Assembly: GCF_033439725.1 (NCBI RefSeq)
Contig: NW_026944388.1
Coordinates: 3,410,001-3,474,000 of the forward strand
Source: Neurospora tetraspora
Lineage: Eukaryota > Ascomycota > Sordariomycetes > Sordariales > Sordariaceae
Length of the DNA: 64,000 nt
Reading direction: 5' to 3'
Part shown: positions 21,948-37,628 of the stretch, piece after piece
Position numbering within the stretch: the stretch's first letter is position 1
Layout: the number at the start of each line of letters is the position of its first letter
The notes under the pieces: model-generated
Database searches by the model: none
What the model was told of the DNA's origin: nothing
What the model saw: only the letters and a program-made list of their open reading frames with translations
Program-made: the position numbers and the translations under genes

Positions 21948-24900
21948 AGGAGAGCGAGCCAGCCGCAGTCTGATTTACGTTGAGTGTGAAAATGTACCAC
22001 GGTACCAGTCCGTGATGAAGGTCAAACAGGGACCTGTACATACAGAGCTGAATAATGACGAAATAGAACTTCTATCGCTTCAAGGGGCACGAAGCAAGCC
22101 CGTACTGATTCGCTTTAATAGACAACTACAATGCAATCTCATGAGCCGGTACGCGCATTCTGTCGACTTGCTAAGGAAGCTTGGTTATCGGCTTGATTTA
22201 CAACCCCTTCAGCGAACATGGGCACCCCGGTCGGAGCACGCACACACTGTCTAAGTGACATATCCACTACGACCGTATTTCTCCGCCTATTTGTATCGTG
22301 CCGGGGCTGAAGTTGTTTGTCGAAGAACGTCCGACGCCACCGAGTATGCGTTTGAAGAACAGGTTTGGAAAACAGCCAAAGGGGCGGGAAAGGAGATGCC
22401 GTAACAAACTTGAACGACGTTCATTCCACTGTGGCTCCAACTGACTTTCACCTCCAAAAATCCCATCACTCCCCGGTTCGTCCTTGATTACTCAACTCCA
22501 ACCTTCAGGACCTTTATGGTGTGGAAAGCTTACACAAGGAACCGGTAGATATTCAAGCCACCTACGTAGGTGTCATTTAGTAAATCGGTTCGCGTGATGA
22601 GGAGTGCAGCGTGAGGCTGATATCTGATTTACCAGCAAACATTTGATTTCTATCTGGTTCGGCATGCCCAGTCCTCAGCTCATTCCAGTTGCATATTGAC
22701 ATTATCTCCATGTCAACGGTTCAATTACAACCGCATGTGAGATGAACAGGTTTTGCTGGAGACTGTCAGCTGCAAAAGCTTTTTACAGCTTCTCAGCTTT
22801 AGAAGATTTGGCCACCGGGAGGGCAGTGCAACGACCGGGTGTCACCGAGCGGGCGCCAAGGATCCCGTTAGTTTGTTGCTATAAATAACATCGGCCCCGA
22901 AGCACCGGGAGTCATGGTTGGGACATTACGTCCAATTGACGCCTATCGGACCCGTTGGGCTTGACCGGGCGAGGACCCCTGAAGTGTGCATTCAATCCAC
23001 CAAAGTTTACTTTGGTAAACACACCATTATTTCTGTACATCGCCCGCGTTTTGCCAAGCTCAACATTTCAACACCCAGCTTCTTCAATGATTATGCTCAC
23101 CTATGTGATTCAAGATTCGCAATCTTCAAGGAAGGGCACATTGTTGGGTTGCAGACCACCATGATGCTACCCCTCACCAATGCATTCATTCGGACATCCT
23201 GAGAATAGTGAAGTTTCTTTATTGAGGGGGGAGAATATCACGAAGTCCCTAAACATGGCCGCATTCATCCGCCGCTCCCACTCTGAGGTTACTCTGCTGT
23301 GATATATGTTCCAAGGCGCACATGCATTGCACCGTCCAATGATCATGTCTTGCAACTTTGTTCTTCAGCACAGCCGGCTCGGTTGCCGGGAGAAAAGTCA
23401 GGTCCTTGTCAAGATAACTCGAACTACACTTTGTGAGCGTTCAACATTGACATCGAACAGCGTGCGCAGCATATACCAACTTAGGCTCAGAGCCAGTTGC
23501 GCATGTATTTAAAAAGCTCCTTAGTCTAGACAAAGCCAAGGATGCGGCTTCAAAGGCCTAACTACAGATCTACAGTCTTCACCTCTTTGGAACGTCGAAT
23601 AGAGTTAGGCTCAAGGTCCGTTCCCGTCTCTGCCTTTGTTTCCAACAAAAAGTCTAATCGTAATCTCCGTGTCCTGCACCCAATGCTCACGCTCACGGCA
23701 TCTCCATCGGTCGGTTCTCCCGACATTGTTCTGCCCCCGCCTTCAATCAGCAAGCTGAACTGTCATGGCACCTTGGCCTGAGAATGTGATGTTACCCACA
23801 TCTAACCGGTTGATAGAGCACACTTTGTGAGAAAAGAGGGATTCAGCACGCGGAGCACACGCCGAACACAGCCCCGCGAAGAGACCCCAGGATCGCCCAG
23901 AGTGGCAGAAAGTGGCATCTTGATAACCCCCCGTCCCCTGCTTTCGTCCAATCCATTGGATCCGCCAGCTGCACCTTGCGGGGGGTGGAGGCCATCCAAG
24001 CATTTCAGCACCAACGGCCTGCCCTGTTGCGGATCCTTGGAATCTTGGGTGCCTGGAACCGAACGTGAACCTTGAACCCTTTTCGTCTCATTCTTTTTTG
24101 TGTCCCTTGCTCCACAGCTGCTCCTAGCTCTGACATCAAACTCGGAGCTTTTGGTGAGCTCCAAACAGCTGTGCGCACCAAGAGAACCCCTCTGAGAGAC
24201 TTTGAGACCCCGTCACAGTGTCCCATTGTGATCGTGTGCAAGCCAACATCTGAATGTCAAGGTACCTGGTCTCTCACTGTCTCTTCACCTTCTACTCACC
24301 ACTATTACTACCTCTTCACATACCCTGCTCCGTCCTCGTAGGGCGTTGAGACCTTGACGTTACCTTGCGGAGGACGCCACCCCTCATTCCCGCTTCGTTC
24401 CAAGAGCATTCGCTGCGGTTGGGTTGTCGTGCTGCTTCTGCTGCTGTCACCTGTGCGCATGGATTCGGACGCTTGTGGTTTTGCATGCGCCTTTTGTGCC
24501 GTTGGCTTCTACATACCTCTACATACGCAGTGCATCTGCGTCCTTGTAAGGCCAGCACTGTCCCTCACGCCCACCCGCATCTTCCAAACAGTTCAGGCTA
24601 CCTGACGACCCGGTACAAGTGAAAGCGCTCTGGGAGTGACGGGAGCCAGTTCAGTTTGTCGTCAACGGTGCTTCTTTCGGTCCAAGCCCGGTTCCATCCA
24701 TCCCAACTTGCCCGCTTAGGTCCGAGTCCCGTCAGCACTATCTGGGGTTATCTGCTGCTATCTGATCTATTACTGGAACCCGGCAGCGCAGCAACAGAGA
24801 CGGAGGAGGAAGACACTGCCTCTACCACCACCACCACCACCCGCGCATTCGGCAGCCCACGTTTTCTGTCCACCAGGTAACGGGGTCCGACTCTTTGATC

Positions 24901-24956
24901 GCTGCCAGAGCAATACCGCCCTTTCTCTTTTCCCTTTCATCTCGACTCTCCCGATA
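21948..24956. other. intergenic 3 kb before polyQ gene
   Basis: No gene was recognised. There is a TATA-like CTATAAATAAC at about 22880. The last 900 bp are rich in pyrimidines and CT words, which suggests a long leader for the gene starting at 24957. Most long frames in it begin at TTG/GTG and look like chance openings. Confidence 0.5.
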
Positions 24957-27956
<3,000 letters not shown>

Positions 27957-28762
27957 GGCCTTGACGTATGGATTATTTCGTCACTTTTCTTACTCCATTT
28001 AACATTCTATCTGCCCGTAATTGGCCATAAGTAGGGGCGCACAGAGGGATCTCTGTGCATGGAGAGAGAGAGAGAAACAAGTTGTTAGGAACCAGTTTTC
28101 TGGGATGTTCCGCAAGCTGGGAAAACGGAACAGGGATGACTTGAGGAGACAGCTGAATGAACTGGTCTGAAAGAGCAGTCAAAGCCCATTGTGGGCAATG
28201 GAATACAGATGCAAATCAAAATTGGGGGTGGATTTATGTGACTTGCTTATGATGCTAAACTTCTCTTCATATGTTTGGGGCTTACTTAACATAACACGGG
28301 GTTGTTAGGGGGTTGCCCTTGAACAAGGGCAATATACCACCACATGGTTGTTTCTCTTTTGGTATTGGAATGGAAAATTCAAGCGTACCCTACTATACTT
28401 ATAAGTCTGAAGATTCACGTCTAGTAGTAACGGCATGTTTTCCAACCTGTACCAAAAAAGAGATAAAAGGGTACTGACGAGAGCATCGTCAGGTTGGATG
28501 CATAACTTATACAGCTTTCACCGCCTTCCCGTTTAGGCGCGGTTACCCCTCCATCCCCCAAATCGCAACTTTCCGCGCTTTCTGCCGCATCGCGAGGAGC
28601 ATTTGCTGTAGGAAAGATTTGGCTTCAGAACGAGCGACCTAAATTCCACGAGAAGAGCAAGACTTTACGAGCGAAACGAGTCAAGCTTTGTCACACCAAG
28701 CACCGAAACCTGGAATATCCTCAATTGGCACCCTCGACTACGAAATACGAAGCCACCAAAAA
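27957..28762. other. intergenic, polyQ 3' to Efm4 5'
   Basis: About 800 bp between two plus-strand genes. It holds a GA-rich run near 28064-28075 and a perfect 9-bp inverted repeat with a 2-nt spacer at 28313-28332. No coding region is recognised. Confidence 0.5.
28313..28332. repeat. short perfect inverted repeat
   Basis: TTGCCCTTG, two A residues, then CAAGGGCAA. It could be a hairpin in the 3' region of the upstream transcript or a dimeric factor site. Confidence 0.4.
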
Positions 28763-29834
28763 ATGTCCGCCGACACAACAACCCCCATCGCCACGACGAC
28801 GAGTGGTGAGAAGCCCGCTCACCTGGAGCCCTCCAAGTTGGGAACGAAAGAGTAGTAAGTGACTCCCTTCCCTCCCCCACCAACCTCCAATCCCCTATCC
28901 TAACTAACCTCCCTCCTCCCTTTTCCTCTCCAGCTGGGACGCCCTCTACACGCGCGAAATCTCCAACCACGCCTCCAACCCGTCCGACGAAGGAACCGTC
29001 TGGTTCGACGACTCGGACGCCGAGAACAAGATCGTGCAGTTCCTCGACGAGCAAGAGCACGAGCTCTTTGCCGGCCTCTTTTCCCGAGACGATGCGGCCA
29101 TCATGGATCTGGGGTGTGGCAACGGCAGCTTGCTGTTTGCGTTGCATGACGATGGTTGGGAGGGAAGGTTGTGCGGTGTGGATTACTCGGAGCAGAGCGT
29201 GGAGTTGGCGAGGAGGGTGTTGAGGACGAGGGTGCTGGGGGAGGATGTTGTGTCTGAAGAAGTGGAAGATGAGGAGGCTGAGGCTGAGGAAGAACAAAAA
29301 CAAAAACAAGAAAAGGAGGAGGAGGAGGAGGAGGAGGAGGAGGAGGAGGAGGAGGAGGACACACAGGAGGAGGAGAACAACGTCGGAGGAATCGAGTTCA
29401 AAGTCTGGGACGTCCTCAATGGCGACTTTTCCACCGTCCAAGCCCGCCCCCCATCCCCATCATCCTCCTCCTCACAACCCCCATCATCAGACCAAAACGC
29501 CGGCTGGGACCTAATCCTAGACAAAGGCACCTTCGACGCCGTCTCGCTCTCGGACTCACGGGACTCCCGGGGGCGTCGGATCTGCGAGAACTACGGCGCG
29601 CGCGTGCTCCAGCTCCTGCGGCCGGGGGGGTTTTTCCTGGTGACCAGCTGCAACTGGACCGAGGAGGAGCTGAAGGGGTGGTTCGAGACGGACTTTGCCG
29701 AGGTTTATGATGGTACAAAGAAGAAGAAGTTGGGGCTGAGGCAGGTGGGTAGGGTTGAGTACCCGTCTTTCAGCTTTGGGGGTGTCAAGGGGCAGACGAT
29801 TAGCACGCTTTGTTTTCAGAAGAGGGATATTTAG
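28763..29834 (+). CDS. efm4: protein-lysine methyltransferase, Efm4/METTL10 type (eEF1A)
   Basis: A seven-beta-strand SAM-dependent methyltransferase. Efm4 in yeast and METTL10 in human methylate a lysine of elongation factor 1A. Exons are 28763-28854 and 28934-29834, giving 330 aa. The family N-terminus LGTKEYWDALYTREISNH spans the splice site (TA|C). Motif I is DLGCGNGSL at about residues 89-97. GVDYSEQSVELA follows, and the family-typical DLILDKGTFDAVSLS lies near residue 225. The post-motif is LLRPGGFFLVTSCNWTEEEL. Oddity: between strands beta 2 and beta 3 there is an insertion of about 45 residues that is almost all Glu with some Asp/Gln/Lys, coded by a GAG/GGA microsatellite. A second Ser/Pro-rich insert follows FKVWDVLNGDF. 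Assignment is strong. Confidence 0.93.
29316..29358 (+). repeat. GGA/GAG microsatellite encoding polyGlu
   Basis: A pure GAG repeat of about 14 units lies within a longer polypurine stretch (about 29280-29375) in the methyltransferase coding region. Confidence 0.9.
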
Positions 29835-30486
29835 AGGTTGAGAGGTGCGGTGGTTAAGTTTTTGAGGAGAAAAGAGGAGAGGATATATGTAATGGGTTCA
29901 AGAGAAGTACTACGTCGTAATGTACATATTTGAAAAGTACGACAAAGGACTTCGAATCTGGGTTCCCTTCCAAGTTCAACGAATTACGGGCTGTTACGCG
30001 ATGTCCGTCTGTGTGCTCACTATATCTGTGATCGATGATTGTTATCATTCATGGTACCAATACTTCTCATATTAGCATGCATGCTCCCATGGATATCTCG
30101 AGTCGCAGTTGCTGAAACCCTCGTATTCTCTTCTACTCTATCCTTTGACGGACACATAGCCAGCCGACCATGCCCAGCTACCTGTCTCCTCACAAACAAA
30201 GAGCAGTGAAACCTCCGCGACTCGAAAGCATACAGTATACATACAACGAAAGACTAAAGACGTCTACCCGGAACAGCGCAAAATCGTATTCACGAACCTG
30301 TGATGTACGAACAGTGGTGATGGTATGATGCCTGAGTAGCTACGACGAACCTAAGGAGAGAAAAACCGGCCACTTGTTTATCATAGTCCTAACGCTGCTC
30401 TGTTTGCTCATTGGTGGTAACAAAAACTTTCTTCATTAGGTGGGACTCTCTGCTTTCTTATGTTCTTCCGTCTCAAGATCCGTTGT
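29835..30486. terminator. convergent 3' regions of efm4 and tpd3
   Basis: A 650-bp spacer lies between two convergent stop codons and should contain both 3' UTRs and polyadenylation regions. No other gene is visible. Confidence 0.5.
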
Positions 30487-32845
30487 CTATGGAGATGTGT
30501 TCATGGGCTCCCCACCGCTAGGAATGGGGTTTCCTGCCTCGGTAGCAGCTCCCATAAGAGGACCAGTTGCTTGAGCCGCAGCAGTCGTCGCAAAGTACCG
30601 CACATCCACATCATCATCCTTCTGCAGCTTCTCCAAGCACGGCATGATGCGCTGCTGGATGAGTTCCTGACCCTTGGGCGATGGGGTAGCAGGCTTGCCC
30701 TCCTTTTCTAGCGTGTAGACGGTGCCCTCATCGGGCAGGCGACGCAGAACACCGATAATGACGCCATATGTCTTTGCGACGTTAAAGCGAATATTGGGGA
30801 TCGAATCGGCTGTGAGCTTTTCCAGCATCGGGAGGATGGACTTAGCGATCACATCCAAGCTGACAACGGTAGCCAGGGTCTGTGAACATTAGTTAGCCAT
30901 GAACTTCACCCAGTACCAGACCTCGTAGAGTCTCTTACCGTGATAGCAAAGCAGGTGGTCATCCGGTAAAGGTAGTTGGGGTGGCCACCCATAGCCATGA
31001 CCTTGGGAATGATAGCCTCGCTTGCCCACGCAACACCGAACACCTCGGTCAACTTCCTTAGGTTTTGAGTAGCGGCCTCACGAATGGAGAAAACGGTGTC
31101 TCCGAGCCAGCCCATGCAAAGCTGGCTGAGCTTCTCGTCGAAAAACTTGACGCCCAGCTGGCTGGCAAGAAGCGGGATGTAGTCGATAATAGCCAAGCGT
31201 ACACGCCACTGCTTGTCTTCGGCTAGCTGAACAATGGCAGGAAGGAGAGACTGAGAAAGGAGGTCGATGCCGATAACTTGGTTCACAAGCTCCAGTTTGC
31301 TGATGATGTGAAGGCGGACCTCTGGGAACTCGTCCTTGAGCATCTGAAGGAACATGGGCAGAAGGTGATCAATAGTCCTGTTTCAATAGTTAGCATACGC
31401 GTGAGCGAAACGGTGCCCGACTGCGGGAACGTACTCTTGCTTGCCCAAGATAGGAGCGAGGCCGCTGATTTGTGTGCCAAGGGCGGCTCTGACATGCTGG
31501 GAGCTATCCGAGACGAGATCCTCAACACTTCCCATGATGTCATTCAGGAGAACGTTGCGATCAACCAGAGCACAGAAGCCGGGGATCTGACCAGCGATCG
31601 CAGTCCGTACCTCGGCCTCGTTATCTTTCAGCAGTTTTACGAATGCAGGAACAAGATCTCTGGACACAACCTCCTCGTCAACAGCCTTTGCGATCTGTAT
31701 ATGCTGTTAGTCATTCCGGAAGCGACATGATGGGAGGCCAGGCGCTTGGCGCGACTACGAACCTTCTCAAATCTGTCGGCGATCATATACCGGACTCTCC
31801 AACTCTTGTCCTCTATCAAGCTGCGTAGCGATGTGAGAAGCACGCCGTGGCTGGACTGTTGCTCTTTGGGCACAACCTCCGCAATAGAGATCAAAATCTC
31901 GACTGTAAGGAGCCTGACGCTGTCCTGGTCGTCCTGGGCGAGGTGTTGGAACATGGGTATCATTTCCTCGACAACGATGGCAGCCGGCATCTCCTTCACG
32001 AACTTGGCCATGTTGGTGGCGGCCTGACGGCGCACCATGGGGGTCTCATCGTGGACGAGCTGTCCAAACTGCTGGCGCAACTGTTCTTGAATAGGCGGCG
32101 AAACTTTCGAGTAGGGGGTTGTATACAGGCCGCATGCGGAAACCTTGGACGTAAACCAGTCGGCCTTGGAAAGGCGAATCGTAAGAGGGATGAAGTATTC
32201 TTCGACTTGCTGCGAAGAGAGCTGGGTGCAGATCTTGTTCAAGGATTCGACAGCCTGCAACGCCTGTCAGTACACATGCGGATCGCATGACGAGAAGCCA
32301 GGAAATGGTCGCGTGTCCGTACCTTGTCTCGCACCACAGGCTCCTCGATAGCAGCGAGGTTCTCAAGGGGGGAAAGCAGAACATGTCCCCATGCGGGGCC
32401 CCCCACGTACTCGACAAAGTTACCAAGCTCTTCACTCAGGGCAACGAGGACCTCATCTTCATCTTCGACCGATTCTGTATTCAAGGGTGTCAGCAGCCGT
32501 ATCAAAGAATCCCAGCGGCTGTATGGCCGGAGGCCGGCGCGGGTGGGGTTGCTAGGCTGAAGCTGGGTCGAGGGGTTGGCTAACCATCGAGAAAGGGAAT
32601 CAGCTCCTCGCGAGTGCGCTCGGGACCCAAAGCAAGGGCGATAGTCGAGAGACGGTGGATGGCGTTTAATCGGAGGACGACCTCGTCGTGCTGCCCAAAG
32701 TCAATCAGGGTTTACAGTTCATCACCAGACAAGGAGGGATAGTCAGGGGTTCTGGCTGCCCGGGTCACCGCCATCATACCTTCAATTCGTCGATAAGCAC
32801 GGCGATGGGGAAGAGCTCGTCGTTCGCGTTCGTCGCGTCGGCCAT
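30487..32845 (-). CDS. tpd3: PP2A regulatory subunit A (scaffold), HEAT repeat
   Basis: The scaffold subunit of protein phosphatase 2A, which holds the catalytic C and regulatory B subunits. Seven exons: 32845-32780, 32690-32585, 32474-32323, 32254-31763, 31694-31435, 31377-30939 and 30879-30487, giving 635 aa. The start [22 protein letters not shown] fits fungal and animal PR65. HEAT units run through the whole protein, with repeated signatures such as [46 protein letters not shown] and [15 protein letters not shown]. The protein ends with the helical [13 protein letters not shown] and a short tail. All junctions keep frame, including a 66-nt first coding exon. The identification is very safe. 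Confidence 0.97.
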
Positions 32846-34092
32846 TGTGGGCGATTTGTGAAGTGGACGCGGAGAATCGCGAGGAAGTATACAGTCGGCG
32901 AGCGAGACGGATTTGGACAAACTGTTTTGCTTGGTACGGATGTTCGCTTGCGGGCGTGATGCAATAGACGGGGGGTGTGGACTGGACTGGTAGCCGATCG
33001 GGCGACGCTGTGCGGCGGCGGTACCAGTGACGGTGATTGTAGTAGAGAGAGCAAAGTGGATGCGTGCGTGCGCAAGGTAACTGCGTTGCTTGGGCGGGCA
33101 GGTTTGTTGTGTTTAGGTTGGTTTTGGTTGCTTGGTTGAGAAAGCAAGAGTGACGCTTCGTCGGGTCGAAATCGGAATTGGATGCGATCTCTCAAGCGTA
33201 GTCTCACACACGGCGCCACGACAAAGCGGGCAGCAAGTAGGCGAGGAATGATACTGGACGGTTTTGCTGAGAATAAGGGTTGCTGGATGGAGGGTTGACG
33301 GTGGTTGTTCTGGGGGGGAGGATTCACCTAGGTGCGGTTGGAGGTCGAAGCGAGCTTGGTGGTTCTCGCAGGGCCGCAACAAGGAGGAGCACGGCAGCAA
33401 CAGCAGGGCAGCAGGGCAGCAGGGCAAATTGACCTGACCTACCCGCAATGCTGGGGTCCAGTTCAATGACGGGGCCCGGGCGGACAAGGGTGAGAAGGAG
33501 CACTGGCCACTCGCCTTTTCAGCTTGGGACGTACCAGTTCGTGGGTGGGGTGGTGCCTCAAAAGGCGCACCGGGCACCACTCTGCACCAGAAGGAGTTAT
33601 CAGATGTCAGATGGGCAACAACTTCTTTCACTTCTAATCATCGACGTCAAACCGCTCTTTCTGTTCGAGTCATGTTTCGCCATGAAGTAGGATTATAGCA
33701 AAGACATTGGACACTAAGATGGATACCTCTAGGAGGTGGTACAGCTCCGGAACCCAATGACATAGACGGCAACAGCAACCAAGATCCCAAGAAGGGGAAA
33801 TTGTTAACACCAACAACTGCCTTATTACAGCCCAAGGTGAGTTGTTACAACATCTCAGATTCTGATTCTAACTCACTGTCAAATATCATTTCACATGTAG
33901 TAGACGATATGGAATGTGTGTTGATATTTCGCTGTCTTATAATGTCAGGCATTACTGCAACTAAACCATCGCTAACCTTGCTTAATCTGCGAGCATGCTG
34001 TTCCAACGTGCTATTCCCATGACGGGCAACCAATCGCCCATCTATTAGTTCTAATGCAGCCTTCTGTTCCTCCAATTGTCTTTACCTCCCAT
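32846..34092. other. intergenic, tpd3 promoter side / ymr1 3' side
   Basis: About 1.25 kb. The tpd3-proximal half is GC-rich and likely to be promoter and leader. The part at about 33590-34090 is AT-richer and holds one odd open frame (33846-34075). Confidence 0.5.
33846..34075 (-). pseudogene. AT-rich orphan open frame, possible coding remnant
   Basis: An open frame of about 76 codons without a leading ATG (it starts at TTG after an in-frame TAA). It reads like protein (QKAALELIDGRLVARHGNS, then an acidic SELESESEM end). It uses codons such as TTA, ATA and AGA that the surrounding genes avoid, and it lies in an AT-richer patch. I do not recognise a family. It may be a chance frame, a decayed exon or a transposon-derived fragment. 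Confidence 0.2.
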
Positions 34093-36630
34093 CTAGTCCA
34101 TGCTCCTCATCTCTTGCTCCACCAGTTCGTTTTGCGAATTCCGCCCGGAATCAGAGCCAGTTCCGCCAATCGAACTTCGCCCTGTGCTCCCACCAATGCC
34201 GCCGCCAAACATAGCCTTTCCAAGCGACAATCCGGAAATCCTCTCCTGAAGAGCTGCGAAAGTGCTTGTAGGATCTCCAGCAGCGGCATTTTGGTTCAGC
34301 GGCGCCGGACTTCTAGTCCCGGGCGTCAGGACCTCGTGGGCCGACTCCACGCCGGCAAGCACGGACCCTCCGGCTGCGGTAGCTGCCAAGCCCGGTGGCT
34401 GCGGGCTCCGGGTGGGGCTTACCGATGTCCGCGATGGGGCCCTGGACGACGATGGGTTGCTATTCGCATCAGGTGTCCCTGCATCAACAGGCCCCGAAAG
34501 CTCTGACGATGATGAAGCTTGCTGGTAGGCAGCTACACGCTCTGCTGTTGCGGCCAAGGCATTCAGATCGCCATTCATCTCATCATCAGTCCGGTTGAAG
34601 AGCTGGTGCCACCACCGCACGTCGTCGCAACGAGGGAATATTATACGCTCACGGCCCCTGACGTGATCATCAACCGTGGCATCGTACTGCTCGTTCGTGA
34701 ACTCCGAGCGCCGGCTCAAAAAGTAGGCCCACACGCTTCTTGTGCGTTCATGTAACCGTGCTTCGTGGCGCTGGCGCTCGTTGTTGAACAAGAAGGTACC
34801 GTACTGACAAGAGTAGACATGGTAGTGTAATCGGCGCAGGAACCGTTCGTTAAACTCGAAGCGAGTCGGGTGTTGTCTGAGGAGCTGATAGGTGGCGTCG
34901 AGGAACTGGTGGAAAACAGGCGAGATATCTTTGGGCCTGGTTGCCATGTTTTCGGCAACAGCAGGTTCCACGCCGGTCTCGATAGGCGTTCCATCCGCAT
35001 CGGTAACGGCTTCCTTCCCGCTGGCCGTTTTCTTGCTCCAAAAACGCTTCGCGCCGGCTATGGCGTTCTCGAAATGGTCCGCCCGACCATCATTTTCCCC
35101 CGGCTTGACGGCCGTCCCTGCGAGTGCATCGCCGTCCACTGTAAACCAGTCCTCATGACTGAGATGCCCTGACCGAAGGTGAAACATGTGTCCAAAGGAT
35201 AGCCAATCCTTCTCAACCAGCACAATGAAACCTTCGAGAGTGCGATAATAGGGGTCAAGCATCAGCTGAGAAAGTGCACTGAGCTGGCCTGTGCGATCCC
35301 ATCCATCGGAACAGTGAATGAGGACATTGGAGTGCTGGATACCTACTCGTTGCGCAATCAAGGCTGATCCGGACAAGATACCGCTTATGTGCTTCAGCCA
35401 TTTACTCTTTGCCAAGAGTTCTTTGTTCGGTGGGAAAGGTGACACATCGGCGTCCTTGATGGCGCTGATAACCTTTTCTAACGACTCTCGCATGACGTGA
35501 ATGTTGTCTATGTTCAGGTATTCTTTCTTGGCGAATTTGTAATGCTCCATGTTTTCGGTGCCATATCCTATTGCCTGCATCGCGTACGAGTTGATTACCG
35601 GCCGAGCGTCGACGATCAAGTTTTGTTGCTGAGCTCCATATATCAGTCTCTTGCCAGTCTTTTCGTCGTAAAGTATAGTGCCACCAACAGTAAGCTCATC
35701 CTCCGCATTCTGAATATCCGACATGGAAGCATCAGTGTTCTCGCTCTCTATCATGAGGTCAACCGTACTCGGGGGCGGGCTTTCAACTGGCATGTCGGGA
35801 GAGGCGCCGCCTGCAAACTCGGTCGAAGCCGAAAAGCACGCGCTGACCAGAGATTCATCCTGAATGTTGCGTTTGAATGATATGCCTGGAAGTGGCTGCG
35901 AGCATCTTGTAATCGTACAGTTGTTGACGGGGTGGCGGTACGTGAGAACCGGTATTCGCTGTCGCGACCGGTAACTCGCAGCATATTTTAGCGTTGCGTC
36001 AGATATCTTGGAGGGCACAATAAGCAATGCCGGGTAGGTCGGGGAAAAGGAGTAGTCCTTGTTGATCGTAGAGATTCTCCATCCCAAGTCGCGTGACTTC
36101 TCGCTTATACCTTGCCGGCGAAACTCAGCCCTGACATCGTATAGGTCCCAACCGTTGATTTTGCTTTCGGGTGAGTTTGATGGAGGCCGGTAGCTGAAGG
36201 CCAGGAGCTTTTCGACGCTTCCTAGCTTGCATGTTCTGGTCTTGATGAACTCGAAGGCCTCCCGGGCTTCCTTGTCGTCTGCGAAGTTGAAGCTAACATA
36301 TGTAAAGTCTCTGAACCGAATACGTATCGAGGACGGAACGCCACTAGAAGGAGGCGTGGGTCGCAAGGTGCATTGCGAAATAATGTGAAAGGCAAACCAC
36401 ACTTGCTTCACACTCTTTTTCAGATTCGGATCTGCGGCAGTCAGAGACTCGGGGGGGAACCGGAAGACGAGATGGTAGTCACTGAGCGCAAGGTCGCCGA
36501 GCTCTGGCTTTCCGCCTCGCAAGGCATGGATGTTCGCGAAAGTCTAGCCTTTTGTTCAGCAAAGAGGACGAAACGCAGTTTGAATGGGGGATGATGGAGA
36601 GCATACGTGCTTGAGGTGAGGCGCCGCCAT
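34093..36630 (-). CDS. ymr1: myotubularin-family phosphoinositide 3-phosphatase
   Basis: Dephosphorylates PI3P and PI(3,5)P2 on endosomal and vacuolar membranes. Exon 1 (36630-36607) encodes only MAAPHLKH and exon 2 is 36543-34093, giving 824 aa. The PH-GRAM domain starts near residue 9 (TFANIHALRGGKPELGDLAL). The phosphatase domain holds YRSRQRIPVLTYRHP and the P-loop HCSDGWDRTGQLSALSQL, which has the intact CX5R (C-SDGWD-R), so it should be active. SFGHMFHLRSGH follows. A Pro/Ser/acidic insert sits between the two. The C-terminal 180 residues are Ser/Gly-rich and end in a short coiled-coil-like QNELVEQEMRSMD. Single-copy Ymr1 is typical of fungi. Identification is strong. Confidence 0.95.
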
Positions 36631-37628
36631 CGTGATGTTGGGAAGTAATACTAACTACCCCGGCACTATGAGGCGCTGTGAAGCCAGGGTAGGAGGCCGG
36701 ACGTCCGAGGCCCAATGTGTCCGGACAAGAGCGCAAGACGTTGGCAATGCCGTTGCGGCGAGAGGAACGGGGAGACTAGAATCTGTTTCGTTTAAGATGT
36801 ATCGTAGTTGTACAGTAGTGCCAGAATTCGGGACTGGGAAACAGAAAATGTACCAATCAGGAACATGTGTCCTGATATAAACGAAAAGGAGGAGCTCCGC
36901 CGCGTAGTCACCGGTGCCGGTCAACGATAAATGATGCACGGGACTTGGGATGTTGAGTGATTGCCCCAAGGTCCAGGTGACGTCTAGAGGTAAGGTAACA
37001 GAGACTGATAACTTTGTAAGTTACGATACCTCTGCTGCTCGACCTCCCTGTCGTCCGGATCCAAAAGGTATGCGAATTGTGACGGCGATTTGCGAACAAG
37101 CAGAAGGTCAGCAACTGCCCGAGCTGGGCAGCATCGCGCCCTGGGCCGGGGAAGCGACGATTGACGTCGATGGAGCCACCGGACACCCCACTATCAGCAG
37201 CACCACCCGAACCCGATGAGGGACGTTCATAGTGCCTGCCGGTGAAGCAACGACAAAATCAAAGAGAGTGCACGAGGTGGTCTGGGCGCAAGGCTGGGCC
37301 TGGACGGGGAGCAAGGAAGTGACCCCACATCTGAGATCTGTACGTACCTTTTTGGGTTGCGCTTTTGGCGTTGGGCGCGCAGACTGTATGCAAATTGCCA
37401 GCCGCTTGCCAGCCGGGATGAGCCGTGGCGGCTGTTAACCCTACTCCGCCAGCCAGTCAGAAGCGGTAAAGGACAGCCCACCAAGGAATTCGCAAAAAGT
37501 AGCTGTGCCGGTCGAATTTCCCCCCATCTTTTTGAAAAGCCCGGTGAACACCGCGAGAAGGTATCGCACTCCATCCTCCTCAGCAGCACAATTGAAGCCC
37601 TCAGGACCTTCATAGCCAAATCGCAAAA
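36631..37628. promoter_or_regulatory. divergent promoter, ymr1 / rps3
   Basis: A 998-bp spacer lies between divergent starts, so it should contain both promoters. No other gene is recognised. Immediately before the uS3 ATG is a pyrimidine/A-rich leader. Confidence 0.55.
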
